A stretch of 64,000 nt of DNA from DYRB01 sp963802205 (GTDB lineage Bacteria; Pseudomonadota; Gammaproteobacteria; Chromatiales; Chromatiaceae). The notes below the pieces were generated by a model. The model saw nothing but the letters and a program-made list of their open reading frames with translations. It was not told the origin of the DNA and made no database searches. A program made the translations under genes and the position numbers. Each line of letters starts with the position of its first letter. The stretch's first letter is position 1. The DNA lies in contig CAWDHW010000032.1 in the NCBI GenBank assembly GCA_963802205.1, forward strand, positions 186,001 through 250,000, in the 5' to 3' direction. This document shows positions 8,839-17,569 of this stretch, piece after piece.

Positions 8839-9627
8839 ATGGCACGAATTATCGCCATCGCTAACCAGAAGGGCGGTGTGGGCAAGACCACCACCGCCGT
8901 CAATCTGGTCGCCTCGCTGGCCTCGATGCAGCGGCGCGTCCTGTTGCTGGACCTGGACCCTCAGGGCAATGCCACCATGGGTTGCGGTGTGGACAAGCAC
9001 AACTGCGCCCACACCAGCTGCGACCTGCTCCTGTCGGGCACCCCGTTTGGCGACTGCATCCAGCGCGTCGGCGAGCCCAAACCGGGGTTCGACCTGCTCC
9101 CGGCCAATGGCGACCTGACCGCGGCCGAGGTCGGGCTGCTCGAGTCCCCGCGGCGCGAGCGCACGCTCACCCAGCTCCTGGCACAGGTGGTCGGCGACTA
9201 CGAGGTGGTGGTCATCGACTGCCCGCCGTCGCTCAATATGCTGACCCTCAACGCCCTGGTTGCGGCCGACGGGGTCTTGATCCCGATCCAGTGCGAGTAC
9301 TATGCCCTGGAGGGGCTCTCGGCGCTGCTCGATACCATCGACCAGGTGCGCGCCACCCGCAATCCCGGGCTCCAGGTGGAGGGCATACTGCGCACCATGC
9401 ACGACCCGCGCAACAACCTCGCCAACCAGGTCTCGACCCAGTTGATCAACCACTTCGGTGCCCAGGTCTACCGCACCATCATCCCGCGTAACGTCCGGCT
9501 CGCCGAGGCCCCCAGCCATGGCCTGCCGGTGATGCTCTATGACAAGGTCTCCCGCGGGGCCGTCGCCTATCTGGCCCTGGCGAGCGAGGTCCTGCGCCGC
9601 CAGGATCGCCCGCTGGCGGCCGCCTGA
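8839..9627 (+). CDS. parA: Chromosome partitioning ATPase ParA (Soj)
   Basis: ParA is the Walker-type ATPase that, with ParB, moves the replication origin region. The deviant Walker A box 'KGGVGKTT' occupies residues 11-18, 'DLDPQGNAT' follows, and 'VVIDCPPSLNMLTLNAL' gives the Walker B region. The 262-residue length is standard for chromosomal Soj. It starts three bases after rsmG and is followed 24 bases later by parB, the common origin-proximal order. Confidence 0.96.
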   Translation: MARIIAIANQKGGVGKTTTAVNLVASLASMQRRVLLLDLDPQGNATMGCGVDKHNCAHTSCDLLLSGTPFGDCIQRVGEPKPGFDLLPANGDLTAAEVGLLESPRRERTLTQLLAQVVGDYEVVVIDCPPSLNMLTLNALVAADGVLIPIQCEYYALEGLSALLDTIDQVRATRNPGLQVEGILRTMHDPRNNLANQVSTQLINHFGAQVYRTIIPRNVRLAEAPSHGLPVMLYDKVSRGAVAYLALASEVLRRQDRPLAAA

Positions 9628-9651
9628 GCTGCCAACCGGGGGACACTGGGC

Positions 9652-10557
9652 ATGAATACCAAACGCCGGGGGCTGGGTCGGGGACTGGACGCGCTGCTCG
9701 GGGGAATGCGTGGCCAAGGCGCCGAGGGGACCGGCGCGGACCTCTCGGGGGGCGTAGCCGCGGCGGCGGCTGCCGGCCAAATCACCCACCTGCCGGTGGA
9801 TCTCATCCGCCGCGGACGCTATCAGCCGCGCCGCGACTTCGACCCCGACGCCCTGCGCGAGTTGGCAGACTCCATCGCCGCCCAGGGGGTCATCCAACCC
9901 GTGGTGGTACGGCCCCTGGACGATGGCCACTACGAGCTGATCGCCGGAGAGCGCCGCTGGCGCGCCTCCCAGCAGGCGGGCCTGACCGAGATCCCGGTGG
10001 TGGTGCGCGAGGTCACGGAGCAGTCCGCCGTCGCCATCGGGCTCATCGAGAACATCCAGCGGGCCGACCTCAACGCCATCGAGGAGGCCGCCGCCCTCAA
10101 CCGCCTGTTGCATGAGTTCGGTCTGACCCACCAGCAGGTCGCCGGGGCCGTCGGCAAGTCCCGAACAACCGTCACCAACCTCCTGCGGCTGCTGGAGCTG
10201 AACGACGACGTCAAGGGCTTCGTCGAGAGCGGAAATCTGGAGATGGGCCACGCCCGCTGCCTGCTCGGGCTCAAGGGCCCACGCCAGAGCGACGCGGCGC
10301 GGCAGGTGGTGGGTCGCGCCCTATCGGTGCGCGACACCGAGCGCCTGGTCCGGCGCCTCCAGGCCGAGGGCGAGGAGGACCCGGCGGCCCGCGCCAAGCC
10401 GGAGCCGGACCCGAACGTGCGTCGCCTCCTGGCGGACCTCACGGACCGCCTCGGGGCCCGGGTCGATATCCAGCAAGGCCCCAAGGGCGCCGGCAAGCTC
10501 GTGATCGCCTACAACAGCCTCGACGAGCTCGACGGCATCCTGGCCCACATCAAGTGA
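9652..10557 (+). CDS. parB: Chromosome partitioning protein ParB (Spo0J)
   Basis: ParB binds parS sites and spreads as a CTP-dependent clamp. The basic N-terminus 'KRRGLGRGLDALLGG' is the ParA-interacting segment. The CTP-binding boxes are 'RRGRYQPRRDF' and 'ELIAGERRWRAS', followed by 'NIQRADLNAIEEA' and the helix-turn-helix 'LTHQQVAGAVGKSRTTVTNL'. The C-terminal dimerisation region is intact, total 301 residues. No parS palindrome was found by eye in the window; sites are probably nearby but outside. Confidence 0.96.
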   Translation: MNTKRRGLGRGLDALLGGMRGQGAEGTGADLSGGVAAAAAAGQITHLPVDLIRRGRYQPRRDFDPDALRELADSIAAQGVIQPVVVRPLDDGHYELIAGERRWRASQQAGLTEIPVVVREVTEQSAVAIGLIENIQRADLNAIEEAAALNRLLHEFGLTHQQVAGAVGKSRTTVTNLLRLLELNDDVKGFVESGNLEMGHARCLLGLKGPRQSDAARQVVGRALSVRDTERLVRRLQAEGEEDPAARAKPEPDPNVRRLLADLTDRLGARVDIQQGPKGAGKLVIAYNSLDELDGILAHIK

Positions 10558-10586
10558 CTGGCGCCGCCCCTTGTCGCATGCCCGGC

Positions 10587-10621
10587 GCTGCGGGAAATGC
10601 TTGCTGCACTCTTCCCGCAGC
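10587..10621. repeat. Inverted repeat between parB and atpI
   Basis: GCTGCGGGAA (10587-10596) and TTCCCGCAGC (10612-10621) are perfect complements separated by 15 bases. No T-run follows. It is placed to end parB transcription or to insulate it from the atp promoter. Confidence 0.5.
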
Positions 10622-10648
10622 CGGGCTTATGGACGCATCTAAGCGAGT

Positions 10649-10677
10649 TTGACCGCAAATTCCGTCGGCCCTATACT
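10649..10677 (+). promoter_or_regulatory. Sigma70-type promoter of the atp operon
   Basis: TTGACC (10649-10654) and TATACT (10672-10677) are separated by exactly 17 bp, 45 bp upstream of atpI. This is the best promoter-like sequence in the ATP synthase region and fits a strongly expressed operon. Confidence 0.8.
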
Positions 10678-10721
10678 CCCGCCCCGAAATGACAGGGCCC
10701 TCCCTGTAGCGACGAGAAGGT

Positions 10722-11187
10722 ATGCGATTGCGGGACCACAACCAGCTCACGCAGCCCAGGGTGGCCACGCAAGTCCTTATCCTGCAAGCGATCCTGACGG
10801 TCGGGGCGACACTTGCCACCGCCGCAGTTGGCTTTGTGCCTGCGCTTTCGGTTCTCATCGGGGGTTTGGCCTGTCTGGTTGCAAATGCGGCCGCGGCCCT
10901 GTGGGTCTTTCGCGATTATCAAGCCCCTGAGGCCCGGTCAACTATTAGGCCGGCTCTATGCGGCGGTGGTCCTCAAGATCCTGCTGTTGATTGGGTCTTT
11001 TGCCGTCGCCTTACTGATGATCGATGGGCTCAGCCTCCCGGCTCTGCTCGCCGGTTATTTTTTTGCGCAGGTTCTAGCCCCGATCATTGCAGCCCAAACC
11101 GTGTCGAAGGCCCGCCCCGCCCCTGCGCCGAAAGCGGCGCCCGGACCCGGTGCACGGGACTCGGCGCCTGAACAGGCCACTAGCTGA
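10722..11187 (+). CDS. atpI: ATP synthase subunit I (AtpI), frameshifted
   Basis: AtpI is a small membrane protein that helps assemble the c-ring. The first frame reads from ATG 10722 with hydrophobic helices ('VATQVLILQAILTVGATLAT', 'VLIGGLACLVANAAAALWVF'). Near 10925 the frame changes, and the second half continues as 'GRLYAAVVLKILLLIGSFAV' and 'YFFAQVLAPIIAA', ending in a Pro/Ala-rich tail at 11187. The two halves together give four membrane segments, as in gammaproteobacterial AtpI. It is first in the atp operon, 11 bases before atpB. The single indel is most simply a sequence error. Confidence 0.8.
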
Positions 11188-11198
11188 GAACAAGACTG

Positions 11199-12046
11199 AT
11201 GTCCTCCTCCGCGACCCTCACATCCCAAGAGTACATCCAGCACCACCTGACCAACCTCACCTTTGGTCATCTGCCCGGGCACGGCTGGGGCCTCGCCCAT
11301 ACCAGCGAGCAGGCGGCGCAGATGGGTTTCTGGGCCATCAACGTCGATACGATGTTTTTCTCGATTGCGCTCGGCGCCCTATTCGCCTGGTTCTTCAAGC
11401 AGCGTGGCCGATTCCGTCACGGCGGGGGTCCCGGGCACGGCGCAGAACTTCGCGGAATGGGTGGTGGACTTCGTCGAGGAGAACGTTCGCGGTTCCTTTT
11501 CCGGCAAGAACCCCTTGGTCGCCCCCCTGGCGCTGACCATCTTCTGCTGGATTTTGCTGATGAACGCCATGGATCTGCTACCGGTGGATCTGCTCCCTTG
11601 GCTCGCCGGCATGATCGGCATCCCGCACCTCCGGGTGGTCCCCACCACGGATCCCGAACACGACCTTCGCCATGGCCCTGTTCGTCTTCGTCCTGGTGCT
11701 GTACTACAGCTTCAAGGTGAAGGGCGTCGGCGGCTTCGTTGGGGAATTGGCCCTACAGCCCTTCGGCAAGTGGGGCATGCCCGCCAATCTGATCCTCGAG
11801 GGCATCAGCCTGATCTCCAAGCCGATTTCGCTGGCGTTGCGTCTATTCGGCAACATGTATGCCGGCGAGATGATCTTCATCCTCATCGCCATTATGTACG
11901 GCGGCGGTGTGGTCTTGGGTGCGTCGGCAGGCATCCTGCAATTCGTCTGGGCCGTCTTCCACATCCTGATCATTACGCTGCAAGCCTTCATTTTCATGGT
12001 GCTGACCATCGTCTATCTGGACATGGCCCACCAGGAACACCACTGA
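11199..12046 (+). CDS. atpB: F0F1 ATP synthase subunit a (AtpB), two frameshifts
   Basis: Subunit a forms the proton half-channels next to the c-ring. From ATG 11199 the frame gives 'EYIQHHLTNLTFG' and 'FWAINVDTMFFSIALGALFA'. It shifts near 11403 to 'TAGVPGTAQNFAEWVVDFVE' and 'WILLMNAMDLLPVDLLPWLA', then near 11657 to 'ISLISKPISLALRLFGNMYA' and 'GEMIFILIAIM'. The essential Arg of the stator channel is in 'LALRLFGN'. At the second break one extra G before 'AACACGACC' restores the family sequence when removed. The rest of the operon is intact, so sequence errors are more likely than a dead gene. Confidence 0.88.
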
Positions 12047-12089
12047 TAGTCCCATCCCCGTTCTCCACGTCAACCTGAGGGTCATACTC

Positions 12090-12341
12090 ATGGAACTCCA
12101 AGCCGCAACACTCTTTGCAATGGCGATCAAATTCATCGGCGCGGGCCTTATGCTCGGTCTCGGCGCGGTCGGCGCCGGCGTCGGCATCGGCATCCTCGGT
12201 GGTCGCTTCCTGGAGGGTGCGGCGCGCCAGCCCGAACTGATCCCCATGCTGCGCACCCAGTTCTTCATTGTCATGGGTCTGGTCGATGCCCTGCCAGTCA
12301 TCGCGATTGCCATGGGCCTCTACCTGATGTTTGCGGCCTAG
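12090..12341 (+). CDS. atpE: F0F1 ATP synthase subunit c (AtpE)
   Basis: Subunit c forms the rotor ring that carries protons. The 83-residue hairpin has the Gly-rich first helix 'GLGAVGAGVGIGILGGRF', the polar loop 'RQPE' and the second helix 'FIVMGLVDALPVIAIAMGLY', with the proton-carrying Asp at residue 66. There is no glutamate/glutamine pattern of sodium-type rings, so proton coupling is expected. It lies between atpB and atpF in the standard order. Confidence 0.97.
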   Translation: MELQAATLFAMAIKFIGAGLMLGLGAVGAGVGIGILGGRFLEGAARQPELIPMLRTQFFIVMGLVDALPVIAIAMGLYLMFAA

Positions 12342-12406
12342 TCACCGGTGCGACAGGGCGCTTTAAGCGCAACGCCGGCCCAACTCGTCCGCAACGAGGC
12401 ATACAG

Positions 12407-12877
12407 ATGAATTTCAATCTGACGCTGATTGGCCAGATGATCTCCTTTGGGGTCTTCGTCTGGTTCACTATGACTTACGTCTGGACGCCCATCGTGGCGG
12501 CCCTGGACGCCCGCAAGACCAAGATCGCCGAGGGTCTGGCGGCGGCCGAGCGCGGCCACCATGAGCAGGAGCTTGGTCGCAAGCGCGCCGTCGAGACCAT
12601 GCAAGCGGCCAAGGCCCAGGCCGCCGAGGTCATCGGCCAGGCCCAGCGCCGTGCCACCGAGATCATCGAGCAGGCCAAGCTGGACGCCCGTGCCGAAGGG
12701 GAGCGCATGCTGGTCGCGGCCCACGCCGAGCTTGAGCAGGAGACCAACCGCGCCCGGGAGGCCCTGCGCAGCAAGGTCGGCGAGCTGGCGGTGGCCGCCG
12801 CGGAGAAGATCCTCCAGCGTGAGGTCGATGCCTCGGCCAACCAGGCTATCGTCGATTCCTTCGCGAAGCAGATCTAA
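12407..12877 (+). CDS. atpF: F0F1 ATP synthase subunit b (AtpF)
   Basis: Subunit b is the peripheral stalk that links F0 to F1. The protein has one N-terminal membrane helix ('LTLIGQMISFGVFVWFTMTY') followed by a long, charged, Ala-rich amphipathic helix ('KIAEGLAAAERG', 'AQRRATEIIEQAKLDARAEG') to the end. The 156-residue length is usual. Standard operon position between atpE and atpH. Confidence 0.96.
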   Translation: MNFNLTLIGQMISFGVFVWFTMTYVWTPIVAALDARKTKIAEGLAAAERGHHEQELGRKRAVETMQAAKAQAAEVIGQAQRRATEIIEQAKLDARAEGERMLVAAHAELEQETNRAREALRSKVGELAVAAAEKILQREVDASANQAIVDSFAKQI

Positions 12878-12889
12878 GGCGGGCTGACC

Positions 12890-13441
12890 ATGGCCGGAGA
12901 CATCACAACCATCGCACGGCCCTACGCCGCCGCGCTCTTTGCGCGGGCCCAAGAGACCGGGCAGGTCGCCGACTGGTCGGAGGCCCTGGCCTTGCTCGCC
13001 GCGATCGGCAGCGACCCGGCCATGGCGCTCCAGATCGGCAATCCCAATGTGCCGCGAGATGCCCTGTGCGACATTATTCTTGCGGTTGCCAAGGCCCAAA
13101 CCGGAGACGCCTTTGGGGCTGAGCCGGCCAATCTGGTTCGCCTGCTGGCCCAAAACCACCGCCTGAACCTTTTGCCAGAACTGACCACCCTGTTCGAGGC
13201 CCTACGCACCGCCCAGCAGGGCCTGCGCAACGCAAGGGTTCGCAGTGCCTATCCCCTGACCGAGTCCGAGCAGCAGGCCCTGGTGGCGGCCCTCGGGGCC
13301 CGGCTGGGGGGGGCGATCGATCTGACAGTGGAGCAGGATCCGGCCCTGATCGGCGGCGTCGAAATCCGGGTCGGCGATCTGGTAATCGACGGCTCGATCC
13401 GCGGCAAACTGGAAAAACTGGCCACCGAACTGGACTTTTAA
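12890..13441 (+). CDS. atpH: F0F1 ATP synthase subunit delta (AtpH)
   Basis: Delta connects the b stalk to the top of the alpha3beta3 hexamer. The start 'ITTIARPYAAALFARAQETG' is the conserved N-terminal helix and the C-terminus 'QDPALIGGVEIRVGDLVIDG' with 'SIRGKLEKLATEL' is the family signature. 183 residues, 12 bases after atpF and 12 before atpA. Confidence 0.96.
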   Translation: MAGDITTIARPYAAALFARAQETGQVADWSEALALLAAIGSDPAMALQIGNPNVPRDALCDIILAVAKAQTGDAFGAEPANLVRLLAQNHRLNLLPELTTLFEALRTAQQGLRNARVRSAYPLTESEQQALVAALGARLGGAIDLTVEQDPALIGGVEIRVGDLVIDGSIRGKLEKLATELDF

Positions 13442-13453
13442 CGGGAAACCGCC

Positions 13454-14995
13454 ATGCACCTGAATCCTTCCGAAATCAGCGATCTCATCAAGCAGAAGAT
13501 CGAGCAGTTCGATCTCAAGACCGAGGCCAGGACCGAAGGCACCATCGTCAGCGTGACCGACGGTATCGTCCGGGTCCATGGCCTCTCGGACGCCATGTCC
13601 TACGAGATGCTGGAGTTCCCCGGCAATACCTTTGGTTTGGCACTGAACCTGGAGCGCGACTCCGTCGGCGCCGTTGTCCTGGGCGAATACAAGCACCTCT
13701 CCGAGGGCGACTGGGTACGCTGCACCGGCCGCGTACTCGAGGTCCCCGTTGGTGAGGCCCTGCTCGGGCGTGTGGTGGATAGCTTGGGTGCCCCGATGGA
13801 CGGCAAGGGTCCCATTGCCGCCACCCAGTTCTCCCCCATCGAGAAGGTCGCCCCTGGTGTCATCACCCGCCAGTCGGTGGACCAGCCGGTGCAGACCGGG
13901 ATCAAGGCCATCGACGCCATGGTCCCGATCGGTCGCGGCCAGCGCGAGCTTATCATCGGCGACCGCCAGACCGGCAAGACCGCTGTGGCCATCGACGCCA
14001 TCATCAATCAAAAGGGCACCGGCGTTAAGTGCATTTACGTCGCCGTTGGCCAGAAGAACTCCTCCATTGCGGGCGTGGTGCGCAAGCTCGAAGAGCACGG
14101 CGCCATGGCACACACCATCATCGTCGCCGCCGCCGCGGCGGAATCTGCCGCCAAGCAGTTCATCGCCCCTTACACCGGCGCGACCATGGGCGAGTACTTC
14201 CGTGACCGTGGCGAGGATGCCCTGATCATCTATGACGACCTGACCAAGCAGGCCTGGGCCTACCGCCAGGTGTCACTGCTCCTGCGACGGCCGCCGGGGC
14301 GAGAGGCCTATCCGGGCGACGTCTTTTATCTGCACTCCCGGTTGTTGGAGCGCGCTGCGCGCGTCAATGCCGCCTACGTGGAGAAGGCGACCAACGGCGC
14401 GGTCAAGGGCCGTACCGGCTCCTTGACGGCTATACCGATTATCGAGACCCAGGCGGGCGACGTGTCGGCCTTCGTTCCCACCAACGTCATTTCCATCACC
14501 GACGGGCAGATCTTCCTTGAAACCGATCTGTTCAATGCAGGTATCCGCCCGGCCATCAACGCCGGCCTCTCCGTGTCCCGCGTTGGCGGTGCGGCTCAGA
14601 CCAAGATCATCAAGAAGCTCGGTGGCGGCATTCGTCTGGCCTTGGCCCAGTTCCGCGAGTTGGCGGCCTTCTCCCAGTTTGCCTCTGACTTGGACGAGTC
14701 GACACGTAAGCAACTCCAGCGTGGGGAGCGCGTTACCGAGCTGATGAAGCAGGGCCAATTTACTCCGCTGAGCGTCGCGCTCATGGCCTGCTCCCTGTTC
14801 GCCGCCAACGAGGGTTACCTCGACGACGTGGAGAAGAACAAGGTCGTGGACTTCGAACAAGCGCTGCACGGTTACATGCTGTCTGCCCAGGCGCCGCTTG
14901 TGGAACGGATCAATGCCAGCGGCGACTACAACGCCGAGATTGAGAAGGGGCTCCACGCCGCGATCAAGGCATTCAAGGCAAACAACACATGGTAG
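13454..14995 (+). CDS. atpA: F0F1 ATP synthase subunit alpha (AtpA)
   Basis: Alpha carries the non-catalytic nucleotide sites. The 513-residue protein is full length. The N-terminal segment 'EISDLIKQKIEQFDLK' is present, the P-loop 'GDRQTGKTAVA' lies near residue 170, 'IIYDDLTKQAWAYRQVSLLL' gives the Walker B/DELSEED-facing region, and 'AGLSVSRVGGAAQTK' is the ATPase alpha/beta signature. It is followed by 143 bp before atpG, a longer gap than elsewhere in the operon, in which no gene is seen. Confidence 0.98.
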   Translation: MHLNPSEISDLIKQKIEQFDLKTEARTEGTIVSVTDGIVRVHGLSDAMSYEMLEFPGNTFGLALNLERDSVGAVVLGEYKHLSEGDWVRCTGRVLEVPVGEALLGRVVDSLGAPMDGKGPIAATQFSPIEKVAPGVITRQSVDQPVQTGIKAIDAMVPIGRGQRELIIGDRQTGKTAVAIDAIINQKGTGVKCIYVAVGQKNSSIAGVVRKLEEHGAMAHTIIVAAAAAESAAKQFIAPYTGATMGEYFRDRGEDALIIYDDLTKQAWAYRQVSLLLRRPPGREAYPGDVFYLHSRLLERAARVNAAYVEKATNGAVKGRTGSLTAIPIIETQAGDVSAFVPTNVISITDGQIFLETDLFNAGIRPAINAGLSVSRVGGAAQTKIIKKLGGGIRLALAQFRELAAFSQFASDLDESTRKQLQRGERVTELMKQGQFTPLSVALMACSLFAANEGYLDDVEKNKVVDFEQALHGYMLSAQAPLVERINASGDYNAEIEKGLHAAIKAFKANNTW

Positions 14996-15138
14996 CGATC
15001 CGGTCGGCCTGCGCCCGCCTGCTCTGCGGAGCCGGGCGACTCGGGGCACCTCGTTTGAACCGACTGCAACCCGCGGCCCGGCGGCGCGTCTGCGATCAGA
15101 CGCCAGACGCGGCATGCTCGGGGTCTGGAGCTTAAGTA

Positions 15139-16002
15139 ATGGCCGGCGGAAAAGAGATACGCACCAAGATCGCCAGCATCAAGAGCACGCAGAAGATCAC
15201 CGCTGCCATGCAGACAGTGGCTGCGTCCAAGATGCGCAAGGCGCAGGACCGCATGGCCGCCTCACGGCCCTATGCGGAAAAGATGCTTCAGGTGATTAAC
15301 CACCTGTACTACGCATCCCCGGAGTATCAGCACAGCTTCATGGCGAAGGAGCGTACCCGTAAGCGCATCGGGTACATCATCGTGTCCTCGGATCGCGGGC
15401 TCTGCGGGGGTTTAAACAGCAACCTGTTCCGCAAGCTCATTCTGGAGATCAAGGAGCAGCGCAAGCAGGGGATCGAGCCGGCATTCTGCCCCATCGGCAC
15501 CAAGGCCCTGGCCTTCTTCCGGCGCTTCGGCGGGAATGTTCTGGCGCAGGCCACCCGCCTCGGCGACAAACCGCACATCGCCGACCTGATCGGTACGGTC
15601 AAGGTTATGCTCGATGCTTACGAGGCCGGTGAGATCGACGCCATCTACGTCGTCTTCAATCGCTTCGTCAATACCATGACCCAGCAGCCGACCATTCGGC
15701 AGCTCGTGCCCATCGTTTCGGATGAGGCCAGGACTCAGGAGCATTGCTGGGACTATATCTACGAGCCCGACGCCAAGGTGGTCCTGGACACCCTGTTGCA
15801 GCGCTATATCGAGTCCCTCGTCTATCAGGTTGTGGTGGAAAACAATGCCTGTGAACAGGCGGCGCGTATGGTGGCCATGAAGGCGGCCACGGACAACGCC
15901 GGTAGCCTGATCGACGAGTTGCAGCTTGTTTACAACAAGGCGCGCCAAGCGGCGATCACCCAGGAGATTGCCGAGATCGTGGGTGGCGCGGCGGCGGTGT
16001 AG
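15139..16002 (+). CDS. atpG: F0F1 ATP synthase subunit gamma (AtpG)
   Basis: Gamma is the central rotating shaft. The N-terminal helix 'GKEIRTKIASIKSTQKITAA' with 'MQTVAASKMRKAQ' and the C-terminal 'ELQLVYNKARQAAITQEIAE' form the coiled coil; 'VSSDRGLCGGLNSNLF' is the conserved core motif. 287 residues, normal length. Followed by an unusual AT-rich spacer before atpD. Confidence 0.97.
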   Translation: MAGGKEIRTKIASIKSTQKITAAMQTVAASKMRKAQDRMAASRPYAEKMLQVINHLYYASPEYQHSFMAKERTRKRIGYIIVSSDRGLCGGLNSNLFRKLILEIKEQRKQGIEPAFCPIGTKALAFFRRFGGNVLAQATRLGDKPHIADLIGTVKVMLDAYEAGEIDAIYVVFNRFVNTMTQQPTIRQLVPIVSDEARTQEHCWDYIYEPDAKVVLDTLLQRYIESLVYQVVVENNACEQAARMVAMKAATDNAGSLIDELQLVYNKARQAAITQEIAEIVGGAAAV

Positions 16003-16165
16003 CCGGCCGTGCTCAGACTCCAGCGAATTCGTACCCTATACCGACGAGTTTTGTGTTTTTCGTTTCTAGTTCATTCATGCGAGTCATGCTCTTACTAAAA
16101 ACTCGAAACAAACGACTCGCAACCTTTTGGCATATAGAGCCGCAAGGCCCGAAGAGGAAACAGTT
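16003..16165. other. AT-rich spacer with nested inverted repeats between atpG and atpD
   Basis: These 163 bases are clearly richer in A and T than the surrounding operon. GCGAGTC (16079-16085) pairs with GACTCGC (16114-16120), and CGAGTTTT (16045-16052) pairs with AAAACTCG (16098-16105); the two pairings overlap and cannot form together. No reading frame is convincing. It could be a remnant of a small mobile element, an internal promoter, or a processing site. The end holds the atpD ribosome-binding site GAAGAGGAAA. Confidence 0.6.
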
Positions 16166-17542
16166 ATGAGCACCGGTAACGTCGTGCAGATCATCGGCGC
16201 CGTGGTGGACGTCCAGTTCCCGCGGGGCGAGATGCCTAAGGTCTATGACGCTCTGATGATCCCGTCAGTCGATCTGACCCTCGAGGTCCAGCAGCAGCTC
16301 GGCGATGGCGTGGTGCGGACCATTGCCATGGGCTCTACCGACGGGCTGCGTCGAGGCACCGAGGCCAACAGCACCGGCGCTGCCATCAGCGTTCCGGTTG
16401 GTCAGGCGACGTTGGGCCGCATCATGGACGTGCTCGGTCGCCCCATCGACGAAAAGGGCCCGGTGCCCACCGATGAGCGCTGGCCCATCCACCGCACTGC
16501 CCCCAAGTTTGAGGATCAGGCGAGCAGCACCGAGATCCTCGAGACTGGCATCAAGGTCATCGACTTGGTTATGCCCATCGCCAAGGGCGGCAAGATTGGC
16601 CTGTTCGGCGGCGCCGGGGTCGGTAAGACCGTTACCCTGATGGAGCTGATCAACAACATCGCCAAGGCCCACGGTGGTTTCTCGGTGTTCGCGGGGGTCG
16701 GGGAGCGTACCCGCGAGGGCAACGACTTCTACCACGAGATGACGGAGTCCGGGGTACTGGATAAGGTCGCCTTGGTCTACGGCCAGATGAACGAGCCCCC
16801 GGGAAACCGTCTGCGCGTGGCACTCACGGGCCTGACCATGGCCGAGTACTTCCGCGAGGAGGGCCGCGACGTACTGCTCTTCGTAGACAACATCTACCGC
16901 TATACCCTGGCCGGCACCGAGGTGTCCGCCCTGCTCGGGCGCATGCCCTCCGCGGTGGGCTACCAGCCGACCCTGGCCGAGGAAATGGGCGTCCTGCAGG
17001 AGCGCATCACCTCCACCCGCACCGGCTCCATTACCTCCTTTCAGGCTGTGTACGTCCCCGCCGACGACTTGACTGACCCGTCTCCTGCGACGACCTTCGC
17101 ACACTTGGACGCGACCCTGGTGCTGTCCCGGCAGATCGCCGAGTTCGGCATCTATCCGGCCGTGGACCCGCTCGATTCCACCAGCCGCATCCTCGACCCG
17201 CATGTGGTCGGGCAGGATCACTACGAGACCGCACGCCTGGTCCAGGGCACGCTGCAACGCTACAAGGAGCTCAAAGACATCATTGCCATCCTCGGCATGG
17301 ACGAGCTGTCCGAGGAAGACAAGACGGCGGTGGCCAGGGCGCGAAAGATCCAGCGCTTCCTGTCCCAGCCCTTTACAGTTGCAGAGGTCTTTACAGGCTC
17401 GCCGGGCAAGTACGTTCATCTTGCCGACACCATCGCGAGCTTCAAGGCCATCGCCAAGGGCGAGTATGACCACCTCCCGGAGCAGGCCTTCTACATGGTC
17501 GGCGGGATCGATGAGGTCGTCGCCAAGGCCGAGAAGATGTAA
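16166..17542 (+). CDS. atpD: F0F1 ATP synthase subunit beta (AtpD)
   Basis: Beta carries the catalytic sites. The ATG at 16166, with GAAGAGGAAA a few bases upstream, starts 'STGNVVQIIGAVVDVQFPRG', the family N-terminus; an upstream in-frame ATG is rejected. The P-loop 'FGGAGVGKTVTLMELI' lies near residue 150, and 'GERTREGNDFYHEM', 'NIYRYTLAGTEVSALLGRM' and the hinge 'GMDELSEEDK' are intact. 458 residues, normal length. Confidence 0.98.
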   Translation: MSTGNVVQIIGAVVDVQFPRGEMPKVYDALMIPSVDLTLEVQQQLGDGVVRTIAMGSTDGLRRGTEANSTGAAISVPVGQATLGRIMDVLGRPIDEKGPVPTDERWPIHRTAPKFEDQASSTEILETGIKVIDLVMPIAKGGKIGLFGGAGVGKTVTLMELINNIAKAHGGFSVFAGVGERTREGNDFYHEMTESGVLDKVALVYGQMNEPPGNRLRVALTGLTMAEYFREEGRDVLLFVDNIYRYTLAGTEVSALLGRMPSAVGYQPTLAEEMGVLQERITSTRTGSITSFQAVYVPADDLTDPSPATTFAHLDATLVLSRQIAEFGIYPAVDPLDSTSRILDPHVVGQDHYETARLVQGTLQRYKELKDIIAILGMDELSEEDKTAVARARKIQRFLSQPFTVAEVFTGSPGKYVHLADTIASFKAIAKGEYDHLPEQAFYMVGGIDEVVAKAEKM

Positions 17543-17569
17543 TCGCCACCAGGCGCAAGGGGCAAGCAT

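Noticed and set aside
8089..10251. 720-codon open frame on the minus strand opposite rsmG, parA and parB
   Set aside because: It is a shadow of three strongly conserved plus-strand genes in GC-rich DNA and has no protein motifs.
8839..10721. parS centromere sites near parAB
   Set aside because: No TGTTTCACGTGAAACA-like palindrome was found by eye in the window.
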